A DNA stretch of 64,000 nucleotides. Origin: Pseudovibrio sp947494035. Its GTDB lineage: Bacteria > Pseudomonadota > Alphaproteobacteria > Rhizobiales > Stappiaceae. A program made the position numbers and the translations under genes. Under the pieces are notes generated by a model that saw only the letters and a list, made by a program, of their open reading frames with translations, ran no database searches and was not told the origin of the DNA. The first letter of the stretch is position 1, and each line of letters opens with the position of its first letter. The stretch lies in contig CANLTN010000024.1 of NCBI GenBank assembly GCA_947494035.1, positions 1 through 64,000 on the forward strand, read 5' to 3'. Below, one piece after another: positions 16,666-24,327 of the stretch.

Positions 16666-17538
16666 ATGGCAGATACGCGAAAGGGTGGCTGTGATTGTGG
16701 GGGGGCAGGTGATCGTGGGGAAGGTGCGTTCAGCAATGATCGCTGGGATGATCCTGAACGACTTTCTGTGAGGAGAAGTTTGGTCCCCGTGGGGGATATC
16801 ACCGCATTTGAGCGGATCATGGGAGCCTCCGATATCTTTCCCATCAACTACCTGAGCCGCGGGGCGACGGCTGCAAGGTCGATCTGTAAGGTTCAGGTTT
16901 ATCGGGAGGGGCATATCCCTGCCGGGGCGGGCTCAGGATTTCTGGTGGCACCAAACCTGCTTCTGACCAACAACCACGTGATCAAATCGCGCAATTCGGC
17001 GGCCCTTTCATCGGCCATTTTTCGCTACGAGATGAATGAGGAATTCAAGCTGGATCGAAGTGTCGAGTTTTCGATCACGGATGAGATCTTCTTTACCAGC
17101 CCGAACAATGAGCTGGACTTCAGTTTTGTATCTGTCGAGGAGGGCAATAAGGAGAATGTTGCCTTGTCCGACTTTGGTTTTCTGAAGTTGCTGCCGCAAT
17201 CTGGCAAGGCGGTGAAAGGTGAGCCTGTTTCAGTTATTCATCACCCGAATGGCGGGCTGAAGAGCCTCTCTCTGCGCAACAGCAAGATCATGAGTGTCAA
17301 AGATCACTTCATTACTTATTCCAGCGACACGCTGCCGGGTTCTTCGGGTGCGCCGGTGCTGAATGATCAGTGGCTGCCGGTGGCGTTGCATCATCGCAGT
17401 GTTTCTCACCCTTCACAGCGGAACCACTGGATTGCCAATCGGGGCATCCGGATTAGTTCCATCCTCGACTATCTGAAGTTGTATGCGGCAAAGCGTGACA
17501 CGGACGCTGCAAAAATTATTCAGCTTCTTGGCCTGTAA
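16666..17538 (+). CDS. trypsin-like serine peptidase, cytosolic, no signal peptide
   Basis: This ~290-aa protein has a chymotrypsin/trypsin fold. The triad is visible as LLTNNHVI (H104), NELDFSFV (D151) and PGSSGAPV (S227). Before the peptidase is a stretch (VGDITAFERIMGASDIFPINYLSRGATAARSI) resembling the helical linker seen in bacterial trypsins that sit next to effector-associated domains. The first ~25 residues carry a CDCGG motif. No signal peptide or PDZ domain is seen, so it is not a standard DegP. The start is uncertain: GTG 16639, ATG 16651 and ATG 16666 are in frame, and the conserved region begins after all of them. It is alone on the plus strand after the atu cluster; its target is unknown. 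Confidence 0.75.
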   Translation: MADTRKGGCDCGGAGDRGEGAFSNDRWDDPERLSVRRSLVPVGDITAFERIMGASDIFPINYLSRGATAARSICKVQVYREGHIPAGAGSGFLVAPNLLLTNNHVIKSRNSAALSSAIFRYEMNEEFKLDRSVEFSITDEIFFTSPNNELDFSFVSVEEGNKENVALSDFGFLKLLPQSGKAVKGEPVSVIHHPNGGLKSLSLRNSKIMSVKDHFITYSSDTLPGSSGAPVLNDQWLPVALHHRSVSHPSQRNHWIANRGIRISSILDYLKLYAAKRDTDAAKIIQLLGL

Positions 17539-17691
17539 TTTCCTTGCAATATCAGCGCACTAGAGATGCGGGTACGGTGATGTACGTAGTGCGAAGTGAC
17601 TAGTAAGTAAACTGCATATATCAATCCCCTTTTCCGCGAATGCTGTTAGACAGGCCCTAACAAATATAAGAAAAATCGACATGGCAGATCC

Positions 17692-18327
17692 ATGAAAAGA
17701 TCCAGCGTAATAAGCACAGCACTTCTGGGAATTCTGGGAAGCGTACTCTTGAGTGGCGCGGCTGTTGCACAAGAGTGTCCAGCTGCGGATACGATGAAGC
17801 ACGGTATCGTTCTCATAAACAACGGCATTCCGGCCCGTTTGTTTGTTCGGCAAGATGATGCTGGGCAGATTACCGAGCTTCAGCTGGACGAGAGATTTGT
17901 AGTTATTCGCGACCAGATTCACGTTCATGAGCGGGGATTATTCCTTTCCTATGAACGCGAAGCTCACATCAACCGAACCTACGTGCCTGATGTTCCTTTT
18001 TCCGAGTTCTTTCCGCTGGAAACGGGGAAGGTCTGGGAAGCATCAGTCAATGTGTTTGAGAACGAGGAGATTGTTCGCAGTGGTGTACCCTACAAGTATT
18101 CCGTGGGCGAGCTGGGGCACTTGCAGGTTGGTGGCTGTGCCTACGATGTTCTTGATGTGACGATGGAGACGGAGAGCCCAGAAGGGGACGCGATCGTCAC
18201 CAAGTATGCCTACAGCCCTGAACTGGGTACGATCCTCAAAGGTGAGGGCAAGCATCTTTGGGCATCTGAGAGCGGTGTGATGCAGTTTGATGAGTTGCGT
18301 CCGGTCCGCAGCAAGATGTTTCCTTGA
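17692..18327 (+). CDS. exported protein of unknown function
   Basis: This 211-aa protein starts with a clear signal peptide (KRSS, hydrophobic LLGILGSVLLSG, cleavage after AVA near residue 26). The mature part has two cysteines (C29 and one near 148, in VGGCAYDV) that could form a disulfide, and is rich in beta-strand-like segments. It is probably periplasmic. It is not recognised as a known family. It lies 150 bp after the trypsin-like gene on the same strand, with convergent transcription from the dehydrogenase gene beyond. Confidence 0.7.
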   Translation: MKRSSVISTALLGILGSVLLSGAAVAQECPAADTMKHGIVLINNGIPARLFVRQDDAGQITELQLDERFVVIRDQIHVHERGLFLSYEREAHINRTYVPDVPFSEFFPLETGKVWEASVNVFENEEIVRSGVPYKYSVGELGHLQVGGCAYDVLDVTMETESPEGDAIVTKYAYSPELGTILKGEGKHLWASESGVMQFDELRPVRSKMFP

Positions 18328-18330
18328 TTG

Positions 18331-18354
18331 AAAAGGGGAGACACAGGCCTCCCC
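18331..18354 (-). terminator. intrinsic terminator of the LCAD-like gene
   Basis: GGGGAG (18335-18340) pairs with CTCCCC (18349-18354) across an 8-base loop. Read on the minus strand the stem is followed by TTTT (18334-18331). It lies directly after the stop of the minus-strand dehydrogenase gene and may also slow the convergent plus-strand transcript. Confidence 0.7.
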
Positions 18355-18365
18355 CTGATAGGCGA

Positions 18366-19514
18366 TTAAGCCAGAACTTCGCGGCTGATCAGTTCCTTCA
18401 TGATCTCCGAGGTGCCGCCATAGATGCGCTGTACGCGTGCATCCACGAAGGCGCGGGAAACGCCGTATTCTCTCATGTAACCGTAGCCACCATGAAGTTG
18501 GAGGCAGCCGTCAACAACGCGGCCCTGCATTTCGGTGGAGCCGAGCTTGGCCATGCTGACGGTGGTGTTGTCGAGCTTGCCTTGCAGGAAGAGGGTGCAG
18601 CACTCGTCAATGAAAGCGCGGTGAACACGGACGTCAGTTGCCATCTCGGCCATCTTGAAGCGGGTGTTCTGTAGAGTAGCAACTGGACGACCGAAAGCTT
18701 GACGTTCCTTGACGTAGTCAGTGGTCATTGCCATCACGCCTTCTGCGGCTGCAACTGCACCCACGGCGAGGGTAAGTCGTTCGCGTGGGAGTTCGTTCAT
18801 CATGATGTGGAAGCCGGTATCCACCTTGCCGAGCAAGGCACTGGCGGGAACGCGCAGGTCTTGGAAGAACAGCTCGGATGTGTCTGAAGAATGCAGTCCG
18901 ATCTTGTCGAGGTTCTGGCCGCGCTTGAACCCGGGGTTGTCTGCGTCAACGAGGAAAAGGCTGGTTCCCTTGGAGCCGGAAACGTCCAGATTGGTGCGCG
19001 CCACAACGATAACAACATCTGCGTGCTGGCCGTTTGTAATGAAGATTTTGCTGCCGTTGAGGATGTAATCGTCACCGTCTTTACGGGCGATTGTGCGGAT
19101 GCCTTGAAGGTCAGAACCTGCGGCTGGTTCGGTCATTGCGATGGCACCAACGCACTCACCTGTGACCATTTTGGGCAGGTACTTTTGCTTTTGCTCTTCG
19201 GTTCCCTGATTGAGGATATAGGGGGCAACAATGTCTGAGTGAACGCTTAGGGATACGCCCAAACCGGAACAGTTGGCGCGGGTGAATTCTTCAATGATGA
19301 CCATGGAGAACAGGAAGTTGGTGCCAAACCCGCCGTATTCTTCCGGGGTATCAACGGAGAGCAGGCCCTGTTCGCCCATCTTGTTCCAGATGTCACGGGG
19401 GAAGATATCTGCCTTCTCCCATTCGTCATAGTGCGGGAGAATTTCTGCTTCAATGAACCGCTTTACATTGTCGCGAAACAGCTCCAGTTCACTCTTCAGG
19501 TCTTCGTCAATCAT
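18366..19514 (-). CDS. acyl-CoA dehydrogenase, long-chain (LCAD) type
   Basis: This 382-aa FAD enzyme resembles long-chain acyl-CoA dehydrogenases over its whole length. TEPAAGSDL lies at 128-136, the C-terminal motif is IYGGTSEIMKE with glycine at the medium-chain glutamate position, and E245 in LPRERL is the expected catalytic base. It would start beta-oxidation of long-chain or branched acyl-CoAs at the membrane-bound ETF chain. ATG 19514 is preferred: AAGGG lies six bases upstream, while ATG 19520 abuts it. It is monocistronic, with its own terminator, and divergent from the sulfur-transport genes. Confidence 0.87.
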   Translation of the reverse strand: MIDEDLKSELELFRDNVKRFIEAEILPHYDEWEKADIFPRDIWNKMGEQGLLSVDTPEEYGGFGTNFLFSMVIIEEFTRANCSGLGVSLSVHSDIVAPYILNQGTEEQKQKYLPKMVTGECVGAIAMTEPAAGSDLQGIRTIARKDGDDYILNGSKIFITNGQHADVVIVVARTNLDVSGSKGTSLFLVDADNPGFKRGQNLDKIGLHSSDTSELFFQDLRVPASALLGKVDTGFHIMMNELPRERLTLAVGAVAAAEGVMAMTTDYVKERQAFGRPVATLQNTRFKMAEMATDVRVHRAFIDECCTLFLQGKLDNTTVSMAKLGSTEMQGRVVDGCLQLHGGYGYMREYGVSRAFVDARVQRIYGGTSEIMKELISREVLA

Positions 19515-19819
19515 ATCCATCCCTTTGTATTTATGTATGAAACGCTTCCTGCCTTGATCATCTCCCATCAGTGATCCGGAGGTGTTTCATGACGTTTGGG
19601 GGAAGCCTAAGGGACGTGAACATCCAGCGCAACTGGTGATGAGTATTAGGTGACCGGAATGATTGGTGTTGCCGATGGCTTGACACGTTGATGCGGGTCT
19701 TTATATTAGAAATAACTAAATTAGAATAATTTGTAGTTTGATCCGGATCTGATCCGGTCTCTGATCAAACTCTCACTCAACCGATGTTTCCTCTGACGGG
19801 GAAAGTGCGAGAATAAACT
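19515..19819. promoter_or_regulatory. divergent control region between LCAD-like gene and sulfur operon
   Basis: This 305-bp gap contains an AT-rich patch at 19701-19732 with the inverted repeat TTAG-N6-CTAA (19706-19719). It also holds an inverted repeat TTGATC/GATCAA (19738-19743 and 19763-19768) enclosing a direct repeat of GATCCG. AT-rich palindromes are typical of ArsR-type sulfur regulators (BigR/SqrR) that control this class of operon, but no such regulator gene is in the window. Confidence 0.4.
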
Positions 19820-20272
19820 ATGACCGAGTTTACCCCATATGCCTCGTTAGCCGGAGGTATTTTGATCGGCTTGTCTACTGTTATCCTGCTGCTTGCCAAT
19901 GGGCGCATTGCGGGGATTAGCGGGATTTACAGCCGCTTGTTTGAAACGGGCAAGCTTGCTAATGGCAAGTCGGCCTGGGTTCAGGGCGAAAAGGGCTGGC
20001 AACTGGCGTTTGTTGTTGGTTTGCTGCTGGCGCCGCTGCTGCTGATGGCAGGGGGATATGAGATTGTGCAGGTGTTTACAGGCAATCTGACGCTGATGGC
20101 GATTGCGGGAGTTCTTGTGGGGTTTGGCTCTGTGTTTGGTAGCGGGTGTACCAGCGGGCATGGGGTTTGCGGCTTGTCGCGTTTGTCCGTTCGGTCGCTG
20201 GTTGCGACGGTCACCTTCATGTCGGTGGGTGCGATTGTGGTGTTTGTTCTTCGTCATGTGGTGGGAGGATAA
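19820..20272 (+). CDS. YeeE/YedE-type sulfur transport protein (PmpA-like half)
   Basis: This 150-aa membrane protein has about four hydrophobic helices and the family signature GSGCTSGHGVCG (C110, C117), whose cysteines pass thiosulfate or sulfide-related species in TsuA-like proteins. The next gene encodes the partner half. Such split pairs occur in BigR-controlled operons with roles in sulfide and sulfite handling. A perfect GGGAGGAT links the end of this gene to the next start, so they are co-translated. Confidence 0.82.
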   Translation: MTEFTPYASLAGGILIGLSTVILLLANGRIAGISGIYSRLFETGKLANGKSAWVQGEKGWQLAFVVGLLLAPLLLMAGGYEIVQVFTGNLTLMAIAGVLVGFGSVFGSGCTSGHGVCGLSRLSVRSLVATVTFMSVGAIVVFVLRHVVGG

Positions 20273-20273
20273 T

Positions 20274-20714
20274 ATGCAACGTATTATCGCGGGTTTGCTG
20301 GCTGGTCTTATCTTCGGCGTTGGGCTGGTTATTTCGGGAATGAGCAATCCTTTGAAGGTGCAAAACTTCCTTGATGTGTTTGGCAACTGGGACCCAAGTC
20401 TCGCCTTTGTCATGGGCGGAGCCATTCTGGTGGCGCTGCCGTTTTTCCGTCTGGCCCGCTCTTTGCCGCGTCCATTTGTGGCGGATGATTTCCGGATGCC
20501 GACGGTTCAGCAGATTGATAAGCGGCTGGTTTTTGGCTCTGCAATTTTCGGCGCGGGATGGGGATTGATTGGTTTGTGCCCCGGACCGGCTCTGGTTTCG
20601 TTCTCCTTGCTGACGCCCGAGGCGATTGTGTTTGTGGTGTGTATGACGGGCGGAATGCTGCTTGCACGATTTCTGGCCAATCAGGCGATGCGGCGGGCTC
20701 TCAAAGAATCCTGA
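20274..20714 (+). CDS. YeeE/YedE-type sulfur transport protein, second half (DUF6691/PmpB-like)
   Basis: This 146-aa membrane protein has four hydrophobic segments and the GLCPGPAL motif (C102), the counterpart of the CTSGHG cysteine motif in the partner protein. Together the two would make one full YeeE/YedE-like channel. Its ATG follows the upstream stop by one base, with GGAGG in front. Specific substrate cannot be read from sequence; thiosulfate, sulfite or persulfide are the likely ones. Confidence 0.82.
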   Translation: MQRIIAGLLAGLIFGVGLVISGMSNPLKVQNFLDVFGNWDPSLAFVMGGAILVALPFFRLARSLPRPFVADDFRMPTVQQIDKRLVFGSAIFGAGWGLIGLCPGPALVSFSLLTPEAIVFVVCMTGGMLLARFLANQAMRRALKES

Positions 20715-20730
20715 TGCAACATGCATTTCT

Positions 20731-20759
20731 TATACAAATCATGGATTTGTAATTGTATA
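20731..20759. promoter_or_regulatory. palindromic operator-like site upstream of the phosphatase-like gene
   Basis: ACAAATC (20734-20740), ATG, GATTTGT (20744-20750) is a perfect palindrome. A second pair, TATACAA (20731-20737) and TTGTATA (20753-20759), overlaps it. It lies about 80 bases before the start of the small phosphatase-like gene and after the sulfur-transport pair, so it may bind a sulfur-sensing repressor. Confidence 0.5.
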
Positions 20760-20834
20760 TTGCGATGCATATGAACGCCGGTGGTTTGCCAAAGGCAGAA
20801 GATAACACTCAGACTAACTTGAAGGTGCCAGCTA

Positions 20835-21218
20835 ATGTTCTCTAGTCTAGTTCAGAAAATTTCAGGCGGTGATGGTGGCAATGGACAGCTGGAAGCGCGT
20901 CAGATTGCCGAGGATTACTGGGTCGCGGGGCAGCTTTCTCCCGAGGACTTGAAGACAGCGCGGGAGCAGGGCTTCCGGTCAATTGTTTGCAACCGTCCGG
21001 ATGACGAAGAAGCGAACCAGCCGACGTATCTGGAGGTTTCTGGTGCTGCTGAAGCGCTAGGGCTGGAGCACGTTTACATTCCGATTGGAACGGGGACAGA
21101 TTTTGCGGTCGCGGGGCAGGAGTTGACTGACTTTCTTGCACAGGCACCGCGACCTGTGCTGGCGTATTGCCGGAGTGGGCACCGTTCGACGGTGTTGTGG
21201 AACGCGATTAATACGTGA
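20835..21218 (+). CDS. beta-lactamase-hydrolase-like/DUF442 phosphatase-fold protein
   Basis: This 127-aa protein matches the small TIGR01244/DUF442 group with a dual-specificity-phosphatase or rhodanese-like fold. The active-site loop is YCRSGHRS (C112, R117), a Cys-x4-Arg loop. In Agrobacterium and Xylella such a domain is the N-terminal part of Blh, next to the BigR-controlled transport genes and acting with a persulfide dioxygenase. Here the dioxygenase domain is missing and the protein stands alone. A persulfide- or sulfur-transfer role is inferred from the neighbours. Confidence 0.78.
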   Translation: MFSSLVQKISGGDGGNGQLEARQIAEDYWVAGQLSPEDLKTAREQGFRSIVCNRPDDEEANQPTYLEVSGAAEALGLEHVYIPIGTGTDFAVAGQELTDFLAQAPRPVLAYCRSGHRSTVLWNAINT

Positions 21219-21320
21219 GTGCTATCAAATCGTTAGATGCGATGATGCCAGTGAAGGAGACTTTGCTGGCATTTTTGCTGTCTGGCGGGCGGGTTTTGTT
21301 ATGGCTGGCGGGGATAAGCT

Positions 21321-21764
21321 CTAGACGTTGAGGGCGATGACACCTAGTGCAATCAGGGTGATAATGGTTGCTGTAATGCGGACGCCGAGGTAATTTCGCG
21401 AGGTGACTTCCATGTTCTGCAGAAAGAAATCAACAAACAACATGCCAGAGAACAGGATGATAAGTCCAAGCAGGAAGATGATGGGTGCGGTAAACAGGAA
21501 CAGGCACCAACCGGCAAGTGCGACAAAGTTACTCCATAACAGCAACCATGCCCGTCTGGGGTGAGGTGCGATAAAGAACATGCCCCATTGGGTTCCTGCC
21601 ATGAAAGCAAGGATGACAAGGGCGTACAAACTTATCGCTACGATGGTTGCGCCCAAGACAGGCAAAAACGAGTAACCTATTGATAAACCTATAGCTCCAG
21701 CGATAAATGGGATGGTCCCGGCCAGAGCGAGGCAAGCATATAGCACTGGGAGTTCACGGTTCAT
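21321..21764 (-). CDS. DUF3429 family membrane protein
   Basis: This 147-aa protein has four to five hydrophobic helices and the GTQWGMF motif typical of DUF3429 proteins. No function is established for the family. It is transcribed alone on the minus strand, divergent from the IMPase-family gene. Confidence 0.7.
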   Translation of the reverse strand: MNRELPVLYACLALAGTIPFIAGAIGLSIGYSFLPVLGATIVAISLYALVILAFMAGTQWGMFFIAPHPRRAWLLLWSNFVALAGWCLFLFTAPIIFLLGLIILFSGMLFVDFFLQNMEVTSRNYLGVRITATIITLIALGVIALNV

Positions 21765-21898
21765 CAGGTTTCAATCCTGCTCATTGCTACTTCTGGTAAA
21801 GGCTAGCGGCTAAGGCTGAAGGTAGTCCTGATACGAAGTTGTTCTTTTGAATGAACTGTTCAATACCTTAGGGTAACAAAGACCAGAGGCGTTCGACC

Positions 21899-22651
21899 AT
21901 GATGCAAGAGATACTCGCAAAAGCCCGTTTGATCGCAGAAGAAGCTGGTGCATATGCGCTGGAAGTCTTTCATGAACGGGATAAGCTGCAGATCGATAGC
22001 AAGGGCCTGCTCGACTATGTGAGTGAGGCGGACCGTGAGGTTGAGCGGCGCATCAAAGCTGCACTGGCAGAGGCGTTTCCCAAGCATGGTTTCAAGGGGG
22101 AAGAAACGGGTGGTCTTATGGAGCCACCGTGCTGGGTTATTGACCCGATTGACGGGACGACCAACTACCTTTACGGGCGGCCAGACTTTTGTGTTTCCAT
22201 GGCTTTTCTTGATGAAGAGGGGCCAGCTGTTGCGGTTGTTCATGCGCCTTTTCACCGCCGAACGATCTATGCGGCACGGGGGATAGGCGCGTTTGAGGAT
22301 GGGGTGAGATTGCGGCCCAGACAGGCGTGTGACCATGAGCTGGTGGTGAACCTTTGCTTCAACTACAAACGGGAAAACCACCTGGACTTCTTGAAGAAGG
22401 TCAACCGGTTGGTGAGCGATCAGCATCAGATCCGGATTTGTGGTTCTGCGGCGTGGGCGCTGTGCGAGGCGGCGACCGGGCAGGTGGACGGGGCCTTTAA
22501 TGGCTGCGTTTACAGTTGGGATGTGCTGGCGGGACAACTCATCTGCGCGGAGGCCGGCCTTGAGATCGGGCCTTACGTCTATGATCAGGGTGGTGTCTAC
22601 ACTTACCCGAAAGGTTCCGTGCTTGCGGATATCCTGGTGCCATACTTATAG
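21899..22651 (+). CDS. inositol monophosphatase family phosphatase
   Basis: This 250-aa Mg-dependent phosphatase has the family metal site: GEE (67-69), DPIDGT (82-87) and WD (D208) in the C-terminal signature region. It could act on inositol-1-phosphate, PAP (CysQ-like) or a related sugar phosphate, and the sequence does not decide which. Two ATGs are adjacent (21899, 21902) with AGAGG about ten bases upstream. It is monocistronic between DUF3429 and a peroxiredoxin gene. Confidence 0.85.
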   Translation: MMQEILAKARLIAEEAGAYALEVFHERDKLQIDSKGLLDYVSEADREVERRIKAALAEAFPKHGFKGEETGGLMEPPCWVIDPIDGTTNYLYGRPDFCVSMAFLDEEGPAVAVVHAPFHRRTIYAARGIGAFEDGVRLRPRQACDHELVVNLCFNYKRENHLDFLKKVNRLVSDQHQIRICGSAAWALCEAATGQVDGAFNGCVYSWDVLAGQLICAEAGLEIGPYVYDQGGVYTYPKGSVLADILVPYL

Positions 22652-22933
22652 CAAAACGCGGCTTGATGGCGGGGATATCCGGTTTGCGTTGTTTTGTGCG
22701 CTGATTTGCGCTGAAGCTGCGTTTTTTGCGTTGATCGGGTGTTTTGTGGGCGTGGCCTGACGAGCGCGTCGTTCTGGAAAAGTTATTCCCCTTGCAATTG
22801 GGTGGGATAGATTTGTTTTGACGCAGCTTTCTGACGGATTGGCACGGCATTATTGAGGGGTGGGTAATGCGACTGAATAAGATTTTGTCGTGCGAAGTAG
22901 GGTACCCTTTTATTCGGAATGGATTGATTGAGA

Positions 22934-23446
22934 ATGACTGATGTGAAGAACTTGGTTGGGCTAAAGTTGCCAGCGCTGACATTGCGGGCGACGGATGGCA
23001 GTGACGTTGATTTGTCGGCGTCGTCCGGTCTTATTGTTGTCTATGCCTATCCGAGGACAAGTCCGCCCGATGGGGCTGCGATTGAAAGTTGGGATCTTAT
23101 TCCGGGCGCGCGTGGCTGTACGCCTCAGTCCTGTGCGTTTCGTGATCACTTCAGTGAGTTGAAGGCTGTTGGGGCTGGTGCGGTGTTTGGGTTGTCTACT
23201 CAGTCTACAGAATATCAGTTAGAGGCTGCCGAGCGTTTGCATTTGCCGTTCTCGCTTCTGTCCGATGAGAAATTGGAGCTGGCACGAGCGCTTGATTTAC
23301 CTAGTTTTGAAGCTGGCGGATTGGTTCTGCTTGAAAGGCTCACGATGATCATAAAGGACGGGGTGGTGGAACACGTTATGTTCCCTGTGAGTGATCCGGC
23401 GCAAAATGCCGAGGATGTGATCGAGTATTTGCGGCAAGCCAAGTGA
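22934..23446 (+). CDS. thioredoxin-fold peroxiredoxin (AhpC/TSA, BCP-like)
   Basis: This 170-aa peroxiredoxin has the segment GARGCTPQSCAF, in which C62 and C67 form the Cys-x4-Cys pair of the atypical two-cysteine BCP/PrxQ type. It should reduce peroxides with thioredoxin. ATG 22934 is preferred over a TTG six bases earlier. The 280-bp upstream region has no other gene and is unusually rich in TGCG and T-runs. Confidence 0.85.
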   Translation: MTDVKNLVGLKLPALTLRATDGSDVDLSASSGLIVVYAYPRTSPPDGAAIESWDLIPGARGCTPQSCAFRDHFSELKAVGAGAVFGLSTQSTEYQLEAAERLHLPFSLLSDEKLELARALDLPSFEAGGLVLLERLTMIIKDGVVEHVMFPVSDPAQNAEDVIEYLRQAK

Positions 23447-23453
23447 ACGCGAC

Positions 23454-23484
23454 AAAACCCCGCCAGTACACCAATCCGGCGGGG
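23454..23484 (-). terminator. intrinsic terminator of the GST gene
   Basis: CCCCGCC (23458-23464) pairs with GGCGGGG (23478-23484). On the minus strand the stem is followed by TTTT (23457-23454), just after the end of the GST gene. It also separates it from the convergent peroxiredoxin gene. Confidence 0.75.
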
Positions 23485-23492
23485 TGTGTTGG

Positions 23493-24212
23493 TCAGGCGG
23501 CTTCTAGTTCTTCTTCTGGATAGACTTCTTTGATGCGGGTGGCGTAGGTGATGAGGTTGGGGAATTGTTCGACGGTTTCCTTCCATTGGGCGAAGGGTAG
23601 GTCGGAGAGGGCGCACAGGATTTGGGCGCCGATGGCAGCATCGGCGAAGCAAGGGCGATCTCCGAGCAGGTATGGTTTTTCGCCCAGCTGGGTGGAGATG
23701 GCTTGTAAGTCGGCGCGGCCCAAAGCGAGGCGTTCTTGCCAGGTGTGTTGACCGTAGCCGTGATTGTTGACTTTGGTGATGACACTCTTGCGGGATTCGT
23801 TTGCGAGTGGGCTGCGCATTTCTGGTGGGAGGATTCCAAAGAATTCATTCTCGATCACAGCAAAATTCTCATCCGGCAGCCAGCGGGTGCACACGGTCAC
23901 GAAGTACAGGGAATGCTCTGCCATGCGCACGAAAGCGTGGGCGATAGCCAGTTCTGCCTCGGAGTAGCCGCCTGAAAAATCAGCGTTATAGTTGAGGACC
24001 AGATGTCTTTTGATGAACTCGGAATCGGCAATGAGTTCTTCTTTGTCCTTCATGACCGGTAGCTTGCCTTTGGGAGCGGTTTGCAATGCTGCCGGGCCTT
24101 CAAGAATATCATGGGAGAGGCCTGCCATGGCGAGCAGGATGTCTACCTTCAGGCAAAATGGGCTTGCGCTGATGCCATTCAGTTTGGCGCTGAATTTGTG
24201 ATGTGTGAGCAT
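23493..24212 (-). CDS. glutathione S-transferase family protein
   Basis: This 239-aa protein has an N-terminal thioredoxin-like half (ISASPFCLKVDILLAMAGL, KGKLPVM, DSEFI) and an all-helical C-terminal half, the GST layout. The SPFC opening and overall length are closest to Faxc/metaxin-like GSTs. ATG 24212 is chosen because GGAG lies upstream and the domain starts right after. It is divergent from a WYL-domain regulator over 115 bp with a perfect palindrome, so it is probably that regulator's target. Confidence 0.82.
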   Translation of the reverse strand: MLTHHKFSAKLNGISASPFCLKVDILLAMAGLSHDILEGPAALQTAPKGKLPVMKDKEELIADSEFIKRHLVLNYNADFSGGYSEAELAIAHAFVRMAEHSLYFVTVCTRWLPDENFAVIENEFFGILPPEMRSPLANESRKSVITKVNNHGYGQHTWQERLALGRADLQAISTQLGEKPYLLGDRPCFADAAIGAQILCALSDLPFAQWKETVEQFPNLITYATRIKEVYPEEELEAA

Positions 24213-24256
24213 TTGCTTTCTCCGCTTGTGTTTGCTGGGAGATTGATAGCAAGGTG

Positions 24257-24280
24257 CTCCTGACAGCATTGTGTCAGGAG
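24257..24280. promoter_or_regulatory. perfect 9-bp palindrome between GST and WYL regulator genes
   Basis: CTCCTGACA (24257-24265), a 6-base centre, and TGTCAGGAG (24272-24280) form a perfect inverted repeat midway between the two divergent starts. A TGACA-N-TGTCA core fits an operator for the adjacent YafY-like regulator, which would then control both genes. Confidence 0.72.
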
Positions 24281-24327
24281 TGTTTGGCGTTCCCAAAATT
24301 TCTGGCCGAAACTTTCCGGAGGATTTC

